Shown here: positions 25,968 to 37,317 of the stretch, one piece after another
Layout: the number at the start of each line of letters is the position of its first letter
Position numbering within the stretch: the first letter of the stretch is position 1
Assembly (NCBI RefSeq): GCF_030733385.1
Contig: NZ_JASHJC010000001.1
Span: 248,001-312,000, forward strand
Direction: 5' to 3'
Origin: Roseovarius sp. MMSF_3359
GTDB taxonomy: Bacteria; Pseudomonadota; Alphaproteobacteria; Rhodobacterales; Rhodobacteraceae
Length of the DNA: 64,000 bases
Notes under the pieces: model-generated
Told to the model about the DNA's origin: nothing
The model's input: only the letters and a program-made list of their open reading frames with translations
Database searches by the model: none
Made by a program: the position numbers and the translations under genes

Positions 25968-26942
25968 TTAACCGCGCCCATGCGGGGCGTTGAGATCAAG
26001 AACAGGGTTAATCGGGATGATGCGGTGCGGGTTCACCGTATCGTGGCTGTAGTGATAGTGCCGCACGATGTGATCGAGGTTCACGGTGCCTGCCACGCCG
26101 GGCCATTGATAGAGTTCCCTGAGATAGCCCCAGAGGTTGGGATAATCGACTATCCGCGCGCGGTTGCACTTGAAGTGCAGGTGATAGACCGGATCGAAAC
26201 GGATCAGCGTCGTGAAAAGCCGCCAGTCGGCTTCGGTGATGCGGTCGCCCAGCAGGTAGCGGTTTTCGCTCAACCGGCTCTCCAGCCAGTCCAGACTGTC
26301 GAAGAGCGGCCCAACAGCGGCGTCATAGGCATCCTGCGAGGTGGCGAAACCGGCCTTGTAGACGCCGTTATTCACCGTGTCGTAGATACGCGCGTTGATC
26401 GGTTCGATCGCATCGCGCAGCTCTTCGGGCCAATAATCGTCGGTGTTGCCGGTCAACCCGTCGAAGGCAGAATTCAGCATGCGAATGATCTCGGCGCTTT
26501 CGTTGGAAACAATGGTCTCCCGCTCCTTGTCCCAAAGGATTGGCACCGTCACCCGGCCCGAAATATTGGGATCGGCCCTGAGATAGATGTCGCGGGCGAA
26601 GGGCAAGCCATACAGCGTGTCGCCAGTGGCGCCTTCGTAGTCGTCGTCGAAGGTCCATCCGTCGGATATCATGTCGGGATGCACGACAGAGACGCCAATG
26701 TGGTCGGTGAGGTCCTTCAAGGCGCGAAAGACAAGCGTTCGGTGCGCCCAGGGGCAGGCGAGCGAGACATAGAGGTGGTAGCGTCCCGATTGGGCCGGAA
26801 AGCCGCCTTCGCCAGAGGGTCCCGGCGCGCCATCTGCGGTGATCCAGTTGCGGAATTTTGCGGTGGAGCGAACGAATTTGCCGCCCGAGGATTTTGTGTC
26901 GTACCAGCTATCTTCCCAGACGCCGTCTACCAGTTGGCCCAT
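25968..26942 (-). CDS. Glutathionyl-hydroquinone reductase (Xi-class glutathione transferase)
   Basis: This 324-residue cytoplasmic enzyme removes glutathione from glutathionyl-hydroquinones. The thioredoxin-fold domain has the catalytic Cys in SLACPWAHRTLVF. The omega/Xi-type blocks GRVTVPILWDKERETIVSNE and NARIYDTVNNGVYKAGFAT are present, followed by an all-helical C-terminal domain. ATG 26942 has AAAGGAG 8 nt upstream. The stop lies 3 nt from the stop of the convergent receiver gene. A longer frame to 27059 is rejected. Confidence 0.92.
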   Translation of the reverse strand: MGQLVDGVWEDSWYDTKSSGGKFVRSTAKFRNWITADGAPGPSGEGGFPAQSGRYHLYVSLACPWAHRTLVFRALKDLTDHIGVSVVHPDMISDGWTFDDDYEGATGDTLYGLPFARDIYLRADPNISGRVTVPILWDKERETIVSNESAEIIRMLNSAFDGLTGNTDDYWPEELRDAIEPINARIYDTVNNGVYKAGFATSQDAYDAAVGPLFDSLDWLESRLSENRYLLGDRITEADWRLFTTLIRFDPVYHLHFKCNRARIVDYPNLWGYLRELYQWPGVAGTVNLDHIVRHYHYSHDTVNPHRIIPINPVLDLNAPHGRG

Positions 26943-27146
26943 AATGTGATCTCCTTTGGCAGGGAACCTAACGCCCCGTGCACATTCGAAAACGCCGATG
27001 GCCGCGCAGGACTGGTGCATCCGCGCACAATTCCGATTGCGGAGGCAAAGGCGTTTCACCGGCTTCCATCGGAATTCGAACCCCTATAGAGGAAAACTGC
27101 GGTGCGTTCTTGCACCCGCGAAAGAGTTTCAAGGGGAGCGTGTCCG

Positions 27147-28340
27147 ATGCCGGATACCTGGTTGCATGTGGTCGGTATTGGCGAAGACGGTTTGCACGGG
27201 CTGCAACCGGCGACCCGCGCGGTGGTCGAGGCCGCAGAAGTCATCATCGGTGGTGACCGGCACGAAGGTCTCGCCGATGCGCTCTCTGCCGAGCACCTGG
27301 ACTGGCCCGAGAGGTTCGAAGATCTGATGGCGCTGCTTGAGGGTCTGAAACCAAGACGTGTCGTGATGTTGGCCACGGGCGACCCGCTTTGGTTTTCCAT
27401 CGGGGCACGGATCGGGCGGGCGATGGACCCGGCCGAGATCACCTATCACCCGCAGTTGAGTGCGTTTCAATTGGCGGCGGCGCGCATGGGCTGGTCGATG
27501 GCTGACCTGGAGACGCTGACTGTGCATGGCCGCCCGGTTGAGCAGATGATCGCCTTCATCCAGCCCCATGCGCGGCTTCTGATCCTGACCACGGGCGCAG
27601 AGACACCGGCCCGCATCGCGCGGTTCCTGACCGAACGCGGGTTTGGCCGGTCACCGATGAGCGTTCTTGCCGCGATGGGGGGTGAAGAGGAGGTGCGGTT
27701 CGACGGGCTGGCCGAGAGTTGGGATCATACGGTTCCCGCGTTCAACACCCTGGCGGTGGAATGTGTCGCCGCGCGGGATGCGGCCCTTCTGCCGCGGGTG
27801 CCAGGGCTGTCCGATGCGCTGTTCCAAAGCGATGAGACCCTGACGCCGCAGGAGGTGCGCGCCGTCACCCTGTCCAAGCTGATGCCGATGCGCGGTGCGC
27901 TCCTGTGGGACATCGGGACCGGCTGCGGCTCGGTCGCGATCGAATGGATGCGCGGCGCCCGGTATACCCGCGCGGTGGGCATCGACCCGCGCGCCGACCG
28001 GCGGGCGATGGCGGCAGCGAATGCGCTTGCCCTCGGTGTGCCGCGGCTGATGCTCGTCGATGGCGAAGTTCCCGGCGCCCTTGACGGGTTAGAGGCGCCC
28101 GATGCCGTATTCATAGGGGGCGGGCTGTCGCGGGATACGTTTAACCTTGCCTGGGCGGCGCTGCGTCCGTTGGGTCGCATGGTGTGCAACGCGGTAACGT
28201 CGGAAGACGAGGCGCTGTTGCAGGAGATACACGGGCAGCAGGACGGACAGCTGGTGCGGCTCTCGGTTGAACGGGCAGACGACACAGGCGACTGGCGCAG
28301 GCTGGACCCGGTCTTGCAATGGAGCCATATCAAACGCTGA
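27147..28340 (+). CDS. cobL: Precorrin-6Y C5,15-methyltransferase (decarboxylating) CobL
   Basis: This 397-residue bifunctional enzyme of aerobic cobalamin synthesis methylates precorrin-6B at C-5 and C-15 and decarboxylates the acetate side chain. The N-terminal half is the CbiE-type tetrapyrrole methylase (VVGIGEDGLHGL, VVMLATGDPLWFSIGARIG). The C-terminal half is the CbiT-type domain with the SAM motif LLWDIGTGCGSVAIEWMRG. ATG 27147 has AGGGGAG upstream. It is divergent from the hydroquinone reductase gene. With cobC and cobD nearby, the organism appears to make B12. Confidence 0.94.
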   Translation: MPDTWLHVVGIGEDGLHGLQPATRAVVEAAEVIIGGDRHEGLADALSAEHLDWPERFEDLMALLEGLKPRRVVMLATGDPLWFSIGARIGRAMDPAEITYHPQLSAFQLAAARMGWSMADLETLTVHGRPVEQMIAFIQPHARLLILTTGAETPARIARFLTERGFGRSPMSVLAAMGGEEEVRFDGLAESWDHTVPAFNTLAVECVAARDAALLPRVPGLSDALFQSDETLTPQEVRAVTLSKLMPMRGALLWDIGTGCGSVAIEWMRGARYTRAVGIDPRADRRAMAAANALALGVPRLMLVDGEVPGALDGLEAPDAVFIGGGLSRDTFNLAWAALRPLGRMVCNAVTSEDEALLQEIHGQQDGQLVRLSVERADDTGDWRRLDPVLQWSHIKR

Positions 28341-28376
28341 GCGCGCCCATAGACGAGATGGCAGGAAGGGATGAGA

Positions 28377-28889
28377 ATGAGAGATTTTCTGGCTGAATTC
28401 GTGAACCGCAAGGCGGATCAGGGAGCGAAATCCATCCCGAAAAACTACAAGAAACTCAGCCGCGAGGCCAAGGACTATGTGGCGGAGGTGAGCGCGAAAA
28501 ACGTCGTCCCGGATGCGTCCGGCTTTGAGTTCGACCTTGAGACTGGTGATCTGACATTGAAGATTGACGGGCATCCTGATCTGGCGCTGTCAGCGCAGGT
28601 TGCAGGGACGTTTTCCGATGACGGGTCGTTCATGTGGGGATGGGGGCACCCTTCGGTCCCACAGCCTCTGCAGCAGGCGGCCTGGGCGGCGCAGCGTTAC
28701 GGGGATCGGCAGGAAATCGAGGATTTGTTGACCCGGGGTGGCAAGGCCACGCGCAAGAAGGCCGAGGAATATACCGCCATCGCGGCCTATCTTGCCCATG
28801 CAGACGGGGTTTTCATCGGTGATCACGGCGGTGGCGGCTCTGTCTGTCTCGTCTGGTTTTACCCCGAAAACACAAAGCCTTACGAATAG
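28377..28889 (+). CDS. DUF6882-like protein of unknown function
   Basis: This 170-residue cytoplasmic protein has blocks GTFSDDGSFMWGWGHPSVP and AIAAYLAHADGVFIGDHGGG resembling the DUF6882 family. The match is from memory of the pattern and not certain. ATG 28377 has AAGG at ideal spacing, while ATG 28371 overlaps the ribosome site. It follows cobL by 36 nt and could be co-transcribed, but nothing links it to cobalamin chemistry. Confidence 0.6.
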   Translation: MRDFLAEFVNRKADQGAKSIPKNYKKLSREAKDYVAEVSAKNVVPDASGFEFDLETGDLTLKIDGHPDLALSAQVAGTFSDDGSFMWGWGHPSVPQPLQQAAWAAQRYGDRQEIEDLLTRGGKATRKKAEEYTAIAAYLAHADGVFIGDHGGGGSVCLVWFYPENTKPYE

Positions 28890-29063
28890 GTGGGCCGATT
28901 TTGTGCGGTCTGGAAACAATCCTCGGGCCACGCCTTGATCATCCCATGTTGTACGGCAGTGCGTCGCCGAAACGGTCCTAAATAACGGCATTCCCGATAT
29001 TTAACGTGACCGTTACGATCCCGTGCGACATTCTTTTCGGGTACTGGTTAAGGGAATCACCCG

Positions 29064-29408
29064 ATGTCGACTTTTTTGTCCCCCGAAGTGCAAGCCGGCC
29101 TTGATGCTGCTCGCAAACGCGCCCTCAAGAAAAGCAGCCGCCTGAATGTCCAGGCGGGCGACCGGACTTATCGGATCCTGCGCAGTTGGCATAATGGATT
29201 TTCTCTCGACGCGGATGAAGCGCCGCATTTGCGCGGGCTGGTGGACATGTTCGATGGTACGCGGCACCTGTCGCGCTGCCTGATCGTGGCCAGCGGCGAA
29301 GAAGGTGACGAGATCGAGTTCGAGTACAAACGCACGTCTGAGGCGGTGGACCGCCAACCGCTCGATTTCTACCGTGCCCCCGATGCACCAATCGCGCTGC
29401 TCGAATAA
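29064..29408 (+). CDS. Conserved hypothetical protein
   Basis: This 114-residue soluble protein of unknown function starts MSTFLSPEVQAGLDAARKRALKK and contains YRILRSWHNGFSLDADEAPHL, then GLVDMFDGTRHLSRCLIVAS, and FEYKRTSEAVDRQPLDFY. The beta-rich middle is a familiar look for a Rhodobacteraceae-restricted orphan, but I cannot name a family. There is no signal peptide. Codon use is like that of its neighbours. Confidence 0.7.
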   Translation: MSTFLSPEVQAGLDAARKRALKKSSRLNVQAGDRTYRILRSWHNGFSLDADEAPHLRGLVDMFDGTRHLSRCLIVASGEEGDEIEFEYKRTSEAVDRQPLDFYRAPDAPIALLE

Positions 29409-29505
29409 AACCCTACAGCTGTCGCGGACATATCCAATGTGACGAATTATGCCCTGCCGATGCGAGAGGCAGCGCAACCTGCCTCAATGTGATTTGGCGA
29501 TGTGA

Positions 29506-30099
29506 TTACTGCCCGGTGATGGCATTCGGTTGTTGCATCGCGCTGGGCGACATCTGCGTAAAGACACGGATGTAGTCGCCAGGTGTTGACGCCGCCCACC
29601 GCACCCAAAGGCGATTGGGGTGGTCACGATCCAGCTTCACGCTGTCGCCTTCTTCGAGGCCGCGCAGTTCTGCGCTGATGTACCGGACAGACGTATTGGC
29701 GAGAAAATCCGTGGCCGCCATCGTCCGCTCGGTGGTCGCAACGCCAAGGATGGGCGCGTCGAAATCGACATACCCGTACTGAGGCCGCAGGTTGCGGCCC
29801 CAACTGTCAAAGAACACATAGTGGCTTGCAATGATGGTGCCGCGAGGGATGGTTCCATTGGTGCCGCCGATATCGACCCGCAGCGGTGTGTCGACCAGGA
29901 TGTTCTGGTCTTCGTCGAAGGCATAGAGGTTGTCGTCGTTGAAATTATCCGCCCCGACTGAAAACGGAGTTGTCGTTTCAAGCTTCACGAACTTTCCCGT
30001 GCCGACTTGTTCAAGGATCTTACCGTCCAGAACCGTCGCGGGGACGGGCATGGCTAGGACAAGGCAGCATGCAGTCGAACAGAAAAGTCGTTTCGCCAC
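29506..30099 (-). CDS. Hypothetical exported protein
   Basis: I do not recognise this 197-residue protein. GTG 30099 is chosen because GGGGGA lies 7 nt upstream and the product then starts with a signal peptide (AKRLFCSTACCLVLAMPVPA). A longer frame to 30207 hides the signal inside. The mature part is rich in Asp, Asn and Thr (NFNDDNLYAFDEDQNILVDT) with GTIIASHYVFFDSWGR and a late GDYIRVFTQMSPSAMQ, suggesting a beta-sandwich. It stands alone on the minus strand. Confidence 0.6.
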   Translation of the reverse strand: MAKRLFCSTACCLVLAMPVPATVLDGKILEQVGTGKFVKLETTTPFSVGADNFNDDNLYAFDEDQNILVDTPLRVDIGGTNGTIPRGTIIASHYVFFDSWGRNLRPQYGYVDFDAPILGVATTERTMAATDFLANTSVRYISAELRGLEEGDSVKLDRDHPNRLWVRWAASTPGDYIRVFTQMSPSAMQQPNAITGQ

Positions 30100-30608
30100 C
30101 CGTTCGTCCCCCGTTGCTTCTGAATTGGTTGTCTTGCTGGAGTGTCGATGAGTCAAGCGGTACATTGGTGAAAGACCTTGGCTGCTCGCAACGATTTGGC
30201 CACGCAATTGGCGGATAAAGACCGAGGTCGTTCAAGACCGTGGATGGTGCCAGTTGGTGTCGCAGCACGTACATCCAATTCCGCCTTTCGTCGTGAGCGT
30301 GCTGTTAGCGGCAACGGCACCTCACGAAATGTGACGGCGATCACGGGCAGGAATCGCGGAAAACATGAGATTCAGGCCAAAAAATGAGACAGCGAAAATG
30401 GTGCAAACGGTCGCAGGCTGGTCAAGCATTTGAAAACAAATAAAATTCGCATTTTTAGCAGTTAATCTAAGCGGCTTGCGAGGTCCGCACACCTCTGTTA
30501 CACCCACGCCGAATTTCGATGCTTTTCAAAAAACATCGTCGGGAAACGCCCCCGGAGGTCGCCAACGCGCCACCGACAAACCGGGGCCAGATTATCGGAA
30601 GGGTGGAC
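30100..30608. other. Intergenic region upstream of the ATP synthase operon
   Basis: No convincing gene is seen in these 509 nt. The 30380-30480 part is AT-rich and must hold the atp promoter, but no clear -35/-10 pair stands out. Short open frames here have neither ribosome sites nor typical codon use. Confidence 0.5.
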
Positions 30609-31169
30609 GTGTCCGAACCAGCTTCGATTTCTTCCGGCATTGCCGAGCGCTATGCCACCGCCATCTTCGAGATTTCGAAAGAGGGCAAATCCCTCAAAAA
30701 ACTCGAGGCAAATCTCAACGATCTGGGCACCGCGCTGGCCGATAGCGCCGATCTGCGCGATCTTATCAGCAGCCCTGTCGTGTCGCGTGCCGATCAAGGC
30801 GCCGCGATTGCCGCCATCGGCGAGAAGATGGGCCTTGAGAAAGTCCTGCAAAACGGTCTTGGTCTGATGGCAGAGAAGCGCCGCCTGTTCGTTTTGCCGC
30901 AGCTTGTCGCGCAACTGCAGGACATGATCGCCGAGGACAAGGGCGAGATGACCGCAGACGTGACCAGTGCCAAGGAACTGACCAAGGCGCAGTCCGACAA
31001 GCTGGCCAAGACGCTGAAGTCCCGCATGGGCAAAGCCGTGAAAATCAATGCGACCGTGGATGAAAGCCTCATCGGCGGTCTTGTCGTTAAGGTGGGCTCG
31101 AAAATGATCGACACGTCGATCCGTTCGCGCCTGAACTCCCTCCAGTATGCAATGAAAGAGGTCGGATAA
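30609..31169 (+). CDS. atpH: F0F1 ATP synthase subunit delta
   Basis: This 186-residue stalk subunit links F1 to the membrane sector. Family blocks are [17 protein letters not shown] at the N-terminus and, at the C-terminus, [28 protein letters not shown] 30609 is chosen with AAGG 6 nt upstream and gives the normal length. A frame from 30519 adds a non-family leader. It is the first gene of atpHAGDC. The F0 genes are not in the window, as is usual in alphaproteobacteria where they lie in a separate operon. Confidence 0.95.
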   Translation: MSEPASISSGIAERYATAIFEISKEGKSLKKLEANLNDLGTALADSADLRDLISSPVVSRADQGAAIAAIGEKMGLEKVLQNGLGLMAEKRRLFVLPQLVAQLQDMIAEDKGEMTADVTSAKELTKAQSDKLAKTLKSRMGKAVKINATVDESLIGGLVVKVGSKMIDTSIRSRLNSLQYAMKEVG

Positions 31170-32708
31170 ATGGGTATCCAAGCTGCAGAGATTTCTGCGA
31201 TCCTGAAGGACCAGATCAAGAACTTTGGCGAAGAAGCCGAAGTCACAGAGGTGGGCCGCGTGCTGTCGGTTGGTGACGGTATCGCGCGTGTGCACGGTCT
31301 GGACAACGTGCAGGCCGGTGAGCTTGTGGAGTTCCCCGGCTCGATCATGGGCATGGCGCTGAACCTCGAAAGCGACAACGTCGGCGTCGTGATCTTCGGT
31401 TCCGACCGCGACATTAAAGAAGGCGACACCGTCAAGCGGACCAAGTCGATCGTGGACGTGCCGATTGGTGACGAGCTTCTGGGCCGTGTTGTGGACGCCC
31501 TGGGCAACCCGCTGGACGGCAAGGGTCCGATCAAGACCAAGAAACGCGGCCTGGCCGACGTCAAGGCGCCGGGCATCATCCCGCGTAAGTCGGTGCATGA
31601 GCCGATGGCAACCGGCCTCAAGTCGGTTGACGCGATGATCCCGATTGGCCGTGGTCAGCGGGAGCTGATCATTGGTGACCGTCAGACCGGCAAAACCGCT
31701 GTCGCTCTGGACACCATGCTGAACCAGAAGAGCTACAACGAAGCGGCGGGCGACGACGAGTCCAAGAAACTCTACTGCGTCTACGTGGCCGTGGGTCAGA
31801 AACGCTCGACCGTGGCGCAGCTGGTGAAAAAGCTGGAAGAAGCCGGGTCGATGGAATACTCGATCGTTGTGGCCGCAACCGCCTCGGACCCCGCGCCGAT
31901 GCAGTTCCTCGCGCCCTATTCAGCGACCGCGATGGCCGAGCACTTCCGTGACAACGGCCGCCACGCGCTGATCGTGTATGATGACCTGTCGAAACAGGCC
32001 GTGTCCTATCGTCAGATGTCGCTGCTGCTGCGTCGTCCGCCCGGACGTGAAGCCTATCCCGGTGACGTTTTCTACCTCCACTCCCGTCTGCTGGAGCGTT
32101 CGGCCAAGCTGAACGAAGACAATGGCGCTGGCTCGCTGACGGCTCTGCCGATCATCGAAACCCAAGGTGGCGACGTTTCGGCCTTTATTCCGACCAACGT
32201 GATCTCGATCACCGACGGTCAGATCTTCCTTGAAACGGAACTCTTCTACCAGGGCATCCGCCCCGCGGTGAACACCGGTCTGTCGGTGTCTCGTGTGGGC
32301 TCCTCGGCCCAGACCAACGCGATGAAATCCGTCGCCGGTCCGGTGAAACTGTCGCTGGCTCAGTACCGCGAAATGGCCGCCTTTGCGCAGTTCGGTTCTG
32401 ACCTTGACGCCGCGACACAGCAGCTTCTTGCTCGTGGTGCGCGTCTGACCGAACTGATGAAGCAGCCGCAGTATTCACCGCTGACCAACGCGGAAATCGT
32501 CTGCCTGATCTACGCCGGTGTGAACGGCTACCTCGACAAGATCGAAGTCAACCAGATCGGCCGTTTCGAAGAAGGTCTGCTGGGTCACCTGCGTGGCAAG
32601 CATTCCAAACTTCTCGACATGATCACCAAGGAAGACCCGAAGATCAAAGGCGATGCCGAAGATCAGATCAAGGCCGCGCTGGACGAATACGCAGCCGACT
32701 TCGCTTAA
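31170..32708 (+). CDS. atpA: F0F1 ATP synthase subunit alpha
   Basis: This 512-residue nucleotide-binding, non-catalytic subunit of F1 has P-loop [13 protein letters not shown], the alpha signature block [17 protein letters not shown] and [17 protein letters not shown] near the C-terminus. ATG 31170 directly abuts the atpH stop, so translation is coupled. It lies 18 nt before atpG. Confidence 0.98.
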   Translation: MGIQAAEISAILKDQIKNFGEEAEVTEVGRVLSVGDGIARVHGLDNVQAGELVEFPGSIMGMALNLESDNVGVVIFGSDRDIKEGDTVKRTKSIVDVPIGDELLGRVVDALGNPLDGKGPIKTKKRGLADVKAPGIIPRKSVHEPMATGLKSVDAMIPIGRGQRELIIGDRQTGKTAVALDTMLNQKSYNEAAGDDESKKLYCVYVAVGQKRSTVAQLVKKLEEAGSMEYSIVVAATASDPAPMQFLAPYSATAMAEHFRDNGRHALIVYDDLSKQAVSYRQMSLLLRRPPGREAYPGDVFYLHSRLLERSAKLNEDNGAGSLTALPIIETQGGDVSAFIPTNVISITDGQIFLETELFYQGIRPAVNTGLSVSRVGSSAQTNAMKSVAGPVKLSLAQYREMAAFAQFGSDLDAATQQLLARGARLTELMKQPQYSPLTNAEIVCLIYAGVNGYLDKIEVNQIGRFEEGLLGHLRGKHSKLLDMITKEDPKIKGDAEDQIKAALDEYAADFA

Positions 32709-32726
32709 GGGAAAGGTGATTGGCCT

Positions 32727-33602
32727 ATGCCAAGTCTAAAGGACCTTAAAACACGGATCGAGTCGGTCAAATCGACCCGCAAGATCACCAAGGCCATGCA
32801 GATGGTTGCCGCGGCGAAACTTCGCCGCGCGCAGGAAAAGGCCGAGATGTCGCGCCCCTATGCCGAGCGGTTCAACGCCGTGATGGCAAAGTTGGCGGCG
32901 TCGGTCGGATCCTCGGATAATGCACCCAAGCTCTTGAGCGGGACCGGGAGCGATCAGACCCATCTGCTGGTTGTGATGACTGCCGAACGCGGCCTGTGTG
33001 GCGGCTTCAACGGCAACATCGCCAAGCTGGCCAAGGCCGAGGCACAGAAGCTTCTGGCCGAGGGCAAGACCGTCAAGATCATCACCGTCGGCAAGAAGGG
33101 CCGGGACGCGATCAAGCGCGACCTGGGCGATCACTTCATCCACCACGTGGATCTGACCGAGGTCAAGAATGTGGGCTATGGTGACGCGCAAGGCATTGCC
33201 GCGGGCATTCTTGACCGGTTCGAAGCGGGCGAGTTCGACGTGGCCAAGATCTTCTATGCGAAGTTCGAGAACGTCGTCAGCCAGATCCCGACCATGCAAC
33301 AGGTCATCCCCGCGTCCTTCGAGGCCGAAGAGGGCGAAAGTGACAACACTTTCTACGACTTCGAGCCCGACGAGCAGGCGATCCTGTCGGATCTGCTGCC
33401 ACGCGGTGTGGCCACGGCGATCTTCAGCGCGCTTCTGGAAAACGGCGCGTCGGAACAGGGTGCACGGATGTCCGCGATGGACAACGCGACACGCAACGCG
33501 GGCGAGATGATCGACAAGCTGACGATCCAGTTCAACCGCTCGCGTCAGGCCGTGATCACCAACGAGCTTATTGAAATCATTTCGGGCGCGGAAGCGCTCT
33601 AG
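32727..33602 (+). CDS. atpG: F0F1 ATP synthase subunit gamma
   Basis: This 291-residue rotating central shaft of F1 has N-terminal [20 protein letters not shown] and C-terminal [20 protein letters not shown], which form the antiparallel coiled coil inside the alpha-beta ring. [14 protein letters not shown] is the conserved Rossmann-like middle. It sits between atpA and atpD, as in all operons of this type. Confidence 0.97.
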   Translation: MPSLKDLKTRIESVKSTRKITKAMQMVAAAKLRRAQEKAEMSRPYAERFNAVMAKLAASVGSSDNAPKLLSGTGSDQTHLLVVMTAERGLCGGFNGNIAKLAKAEAQKLLAEGKTVKIITVGKKGRDAIKRDLGDHFIHHVDLTEVKNVGYGDAQGIAAGILDRFEAGEFDVAKIFYAKFENVVSQIPTMQQVIPASFEAEEGESDNTFYDFEPDEQAILSDLLPRGVATAIFSALLENGASEQGARMSAMDNATRNAGEMIDKLTIQFNRSRQAVITNELIEIISGAEAL

Positions 33603-35045
<1,443 letters not shown>

Positions 35046-35106
35046 TCACACGTTTGCCAATCCGGGGTCGCTAGAGGCCCCGGGGCGGCCAGACAAGGAG
35101 GCCTAA

Positions 35107-35532
35107 ATGGCTGACACAGTGCAATTCGATCTGGTTTCACCCGAACGCCTGCTGGCGTCGGTCGATGCCAAGGAAGTGCAGATCCCGGGTGCCGAAGGTG
35201 ACATGACCGCGCTGCCCGATCACGCGCCGCTGATCACCACATTGCGCCCCGGCGTGCTGAAGGTGACAAGCAGCGAAGGCGCGGCGGAATACGTCGTGAC
35301 CGGCGGTTTTGCCGAGATCAGCCCAGCGGGAATCTCGGTCTTGGCCGAACGCGCGGTGCCCAAGGGCGACATGACACAGGAAGCCTTCAACGCGATGGTG
35401 GACGAGGCCAAGGAAAAGCTCGCCAAGGCGCAGGAAACCTTCGTCAATGAGCCCGGCCCCGTGGATGACGCCGCCAAACTGCTGGCCGATATGGTCGCAA
35501 TGGGTAGCGAAATCGGCCTCGGCGCCAACTGA
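35107..35532 (+). CDS. atpC: F0F1 ATP synthase subunit epsilon
   Basis: This 141-residue rotor subunit, which inhibits ATP hydrolysis, has an N-terminal beta domain ([40 protein letters not shown]) and a C-terminal helical hairpin. ATG 35107 has AAGGAGG upstream. It is the last gene of the operon, 61 nt after atpD and just before a strong terminator. Confidence 0.96.
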   Translation: MADTVQFDLVSPERLLASVDAKEVQIPGAEGDMTALPDHAPLITTLRPGVLKVTSSEGAAEYVVTGGFAEISPAGISVLAERAVPKGDMTQEAFNAMVDEAKEKLAKAQETFVNEPGPVDDAAKLLADMVAMGSEIGLGAN

Positions 35533-35559
35533 TCTGCCGTGCAGATTTGACCGGGATTT

Positions 35560-35592
35560 GGGGGCCTTTTGAGGCCCCTTTTTCTTTTTTCT
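35560..35592 (+). terminator. Rho-independent terminator of atpHAGDC
   Basis: GGGGCC-TTTTGA-GGCCCC is followed by a T-rich tract (TTTTTCTTTTTTC). It starts 28 nt after the atpC stop. Confidence 0.9.
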
Positions 35593-35651
35593 TTCTCAAT
35601 TTCGTCGAAAAGCACTGGTAAGGCTGCCGCGATGTGTTGAGTGTGTGACCG

Positions 35652-36002
35652 ATGAAAAAGTTTTTGAAACAAGCGATTGGCGTCGATCAGGGCGAAGACG
35701 TGCTGTTCTCGGATTACGAGGACGGGGGTGAGATGTGGACGGGTAACGGCCCGCGCGAACGCCGCCACGCCCTGACCTTCAAAGAGCCGTTCAAGGCGCC
35801 GCCCGTCGTGCATGTCGCCCTGTCGATGTGGGACATGGACAGCGCCACCAACGCGCGCGCCGATATCTCGGCGGAGAACATCACCGCCAAGGGGTTTGAC
35901 ATGGTGTTCAAAACCTGGGGCGACAGCCGCGTGGCCCGCGCCCGCGCCCGCTGGATGGCAATCGGTGCGGTTTCCCATGACGATGATTGGGAACTCTATT
36001 AG
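35652..36002 (+). CDS. H-type lectin domain protein
   Basis: This 116-residue protein matches the H-type lectin/discoidin C-terminal pattern: HALTFKEPFKAPPVVHVALS, then WDMDSATNARADISAENITA, KGFDMVFKTWGDSRVARARARWMAIG. These folds bind GalNAc-type sugars in eukaryotes. The bacterial role is unknown. There is no signal peptide, so it is predicted to stay in the cytoplasm unless exported by another route. Its first 30 residues (GEDVLFSDYEDGGEMWTGNG) resemble a short adaptor found before such domains. It has its own spacing from the terminated atp operon. Confidence 0.75.
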   Translation: MKKFLKQAIGVDQGEDVLFSDYEDGGEMWTGNGPRERRHALTFKEPFKAPPVVHVALSMWDMDSATNARADISAENITAKGFDMVFKTWGDSRVARARARWMAIGAVSHDDDWELY

Positions 36003-36105
36003 CGCCCACCAGTATCTGCTTGGGGCAGTGTTTTAACGGGCGCGGTCGACAATAAAAACAGGTTTTCGCAACTCAGATGCCGCTGCGGATCAGCTTGGCA
36101 TAATC

Positions 36106-36131
36106 AAAAGCCCCGCGCAGGGCGCAGGGCT
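36106..36131 (-). terminator. Rho-independent terminator of the pyrophosphatase gene
   Basis: On the minus strand AGCCCTGCGC-CCT-GCGCGGGGCT, with one G-T pair, is followed by TTTTGA. It lies 23 nt beyond the pyrophosphatase stop. Confidence 0.75.
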
Positions 36132-36153
36132 TCGATGTCTATAGGACGTCGGT

Positions 36154-37074
36154 TCAGACCGCCAGGTTCGGAATGATCTGTTTCTTGCGGCTCATGACGC
36201 CGGGAAGGACAACCGTGTCACCGGCGACCGAGGCACCAAAGCTCTTTTCGGCAACTGTCTTCACCAGGTCGTTCGGCACGAGAAGCGTGGCCTCTTCGTT
36301 CAGGATGTCGACGACGAAAAGCAATACCTGGTCTACCCCGTCTTCGGAGGCAACGGCGGTCATGCTGTCCATCAGGCTGGCCTTGCGGTCGAGGACGGTG
36401 GCGGGCGCGGTTGTCTCCAGGACGCTCACGCGGAAGGTTGTGTCGCCCACGCCATACTCCTTGCTGTCCATGCGCAGAAGCTCGGCATCCGAAAACGCGC
36501 TGACGTCCGATTTCGCGGCAAACATCTCGGCGGCATAGTCGCTGATGTTGATGCCCAGATCGGCGGCCAGTTTCTCAGCCACGGCACGGTCATGCGGGGT
36601 GGTTGTCGGGCTGCGGAATTCCAGCGTATCGCTGAGGATGCAGGTCAGGGCCGCGCCCTTGGCCCAATCTGGCATCCGCGCGGCGTCGTCACCCATCAGG
36701 TCGACCATGATTGTTGCGGTGCAGGCCAGCGGGCGCACGGTGATGTCGATCGGCCCCTTTGTTTCCAGCCCGCCGACCAGCTTGTGATGGTCGATGATCG
36801 CCTGCACATCCGCGCCGTTGATGTTCTCGGGCAATTCGGCAGGGTTGTTGGTATCCACGATCACGCAGGGTTGATCGGTATCGACATCCGCGATGATGCG
36901 CGGTTTGGGCAAGTCCCAGCGGGAGAGCATGAACGCGGCTTCGGTATTCGGCTCACCCAGCAGAACGGCCTCCGCATCGCCGCCTTTTACCTCGTTGAGA
37001 TACCAGGCCCAAAGGATCGGAGAGCCGGTCGAATCGGTGTCGGGGGATTTGTGGCCGAAAACAAGAGTTGTCAT
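36154..37074 (-). CDS. ppaC: Manganese-dependent inorganic pyrophosphatase (family II)
   Basis: This 306-residue cytoplasmic DHH-family phosphatase hydrolyses pyrophosphate. Metal-site motifs are FGHKSPDTDST (His and two Asp), the DHH motif in AIIDHHKLVGG, and CVIVDTNNPAELP. The C-terminal DHHA2 domain ends with the SRKKQI substrate-binding motif. ATG 37074 has AGGAA upstream. Family II enzymes are less usual in Gram-negatives than family I, so it may replace or supplement Ppa. It is monocistronic by its terminator. Confidence 0.94.
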   Translation of the reverse strand: MTTLVFGHKSPDTDSTGSPILWAWYLNEVKGGDAEAVLLGEPNTEAAFMLSRWDLPKPRIIADVDTDQPCVIVDTNNPAELPENINGADVQAIIDHHKLVGGLETKGPIDITVRPLACTATIMVDLMGDDAARMPDWAKGAALTCILSDTLEFRSPTTTPHDRAVAEKLAADLGINISDYAAEMFAAKSDVSAFSDAELLRMDSKEYGVGDTTFRVSVLETTAPATVLDRKASLMDSMTAVASEDGVDQVLLFVVDILNEEATLLVPNDLVKTVAEKSFGASVAGDTVVLPGVMSRKKQIIPNLAV

Positions 37075-37317
37075 GGTGGGGTTCCTGTTAAAATCCAAAG
37101 TTTGGAGGCCTTATAGGGTGCTCGGTCCCGCTTGTCACCCACTGATGCTGCAATGCAGCATTGCGGGGGGGATGGAGAGCGGAAAGGCCCGCCTGCGACG
37201 ATCTGATTGTGACCTTTCCGGGCCAGTATCACGGAGAAAAATCCACCGCTATCGACAGGCTTTTGGCAGAGCACTAGGGTGCAGGCGGAGGGCGCAGGAC
37301 GAAACGGGAGCGCAGCA

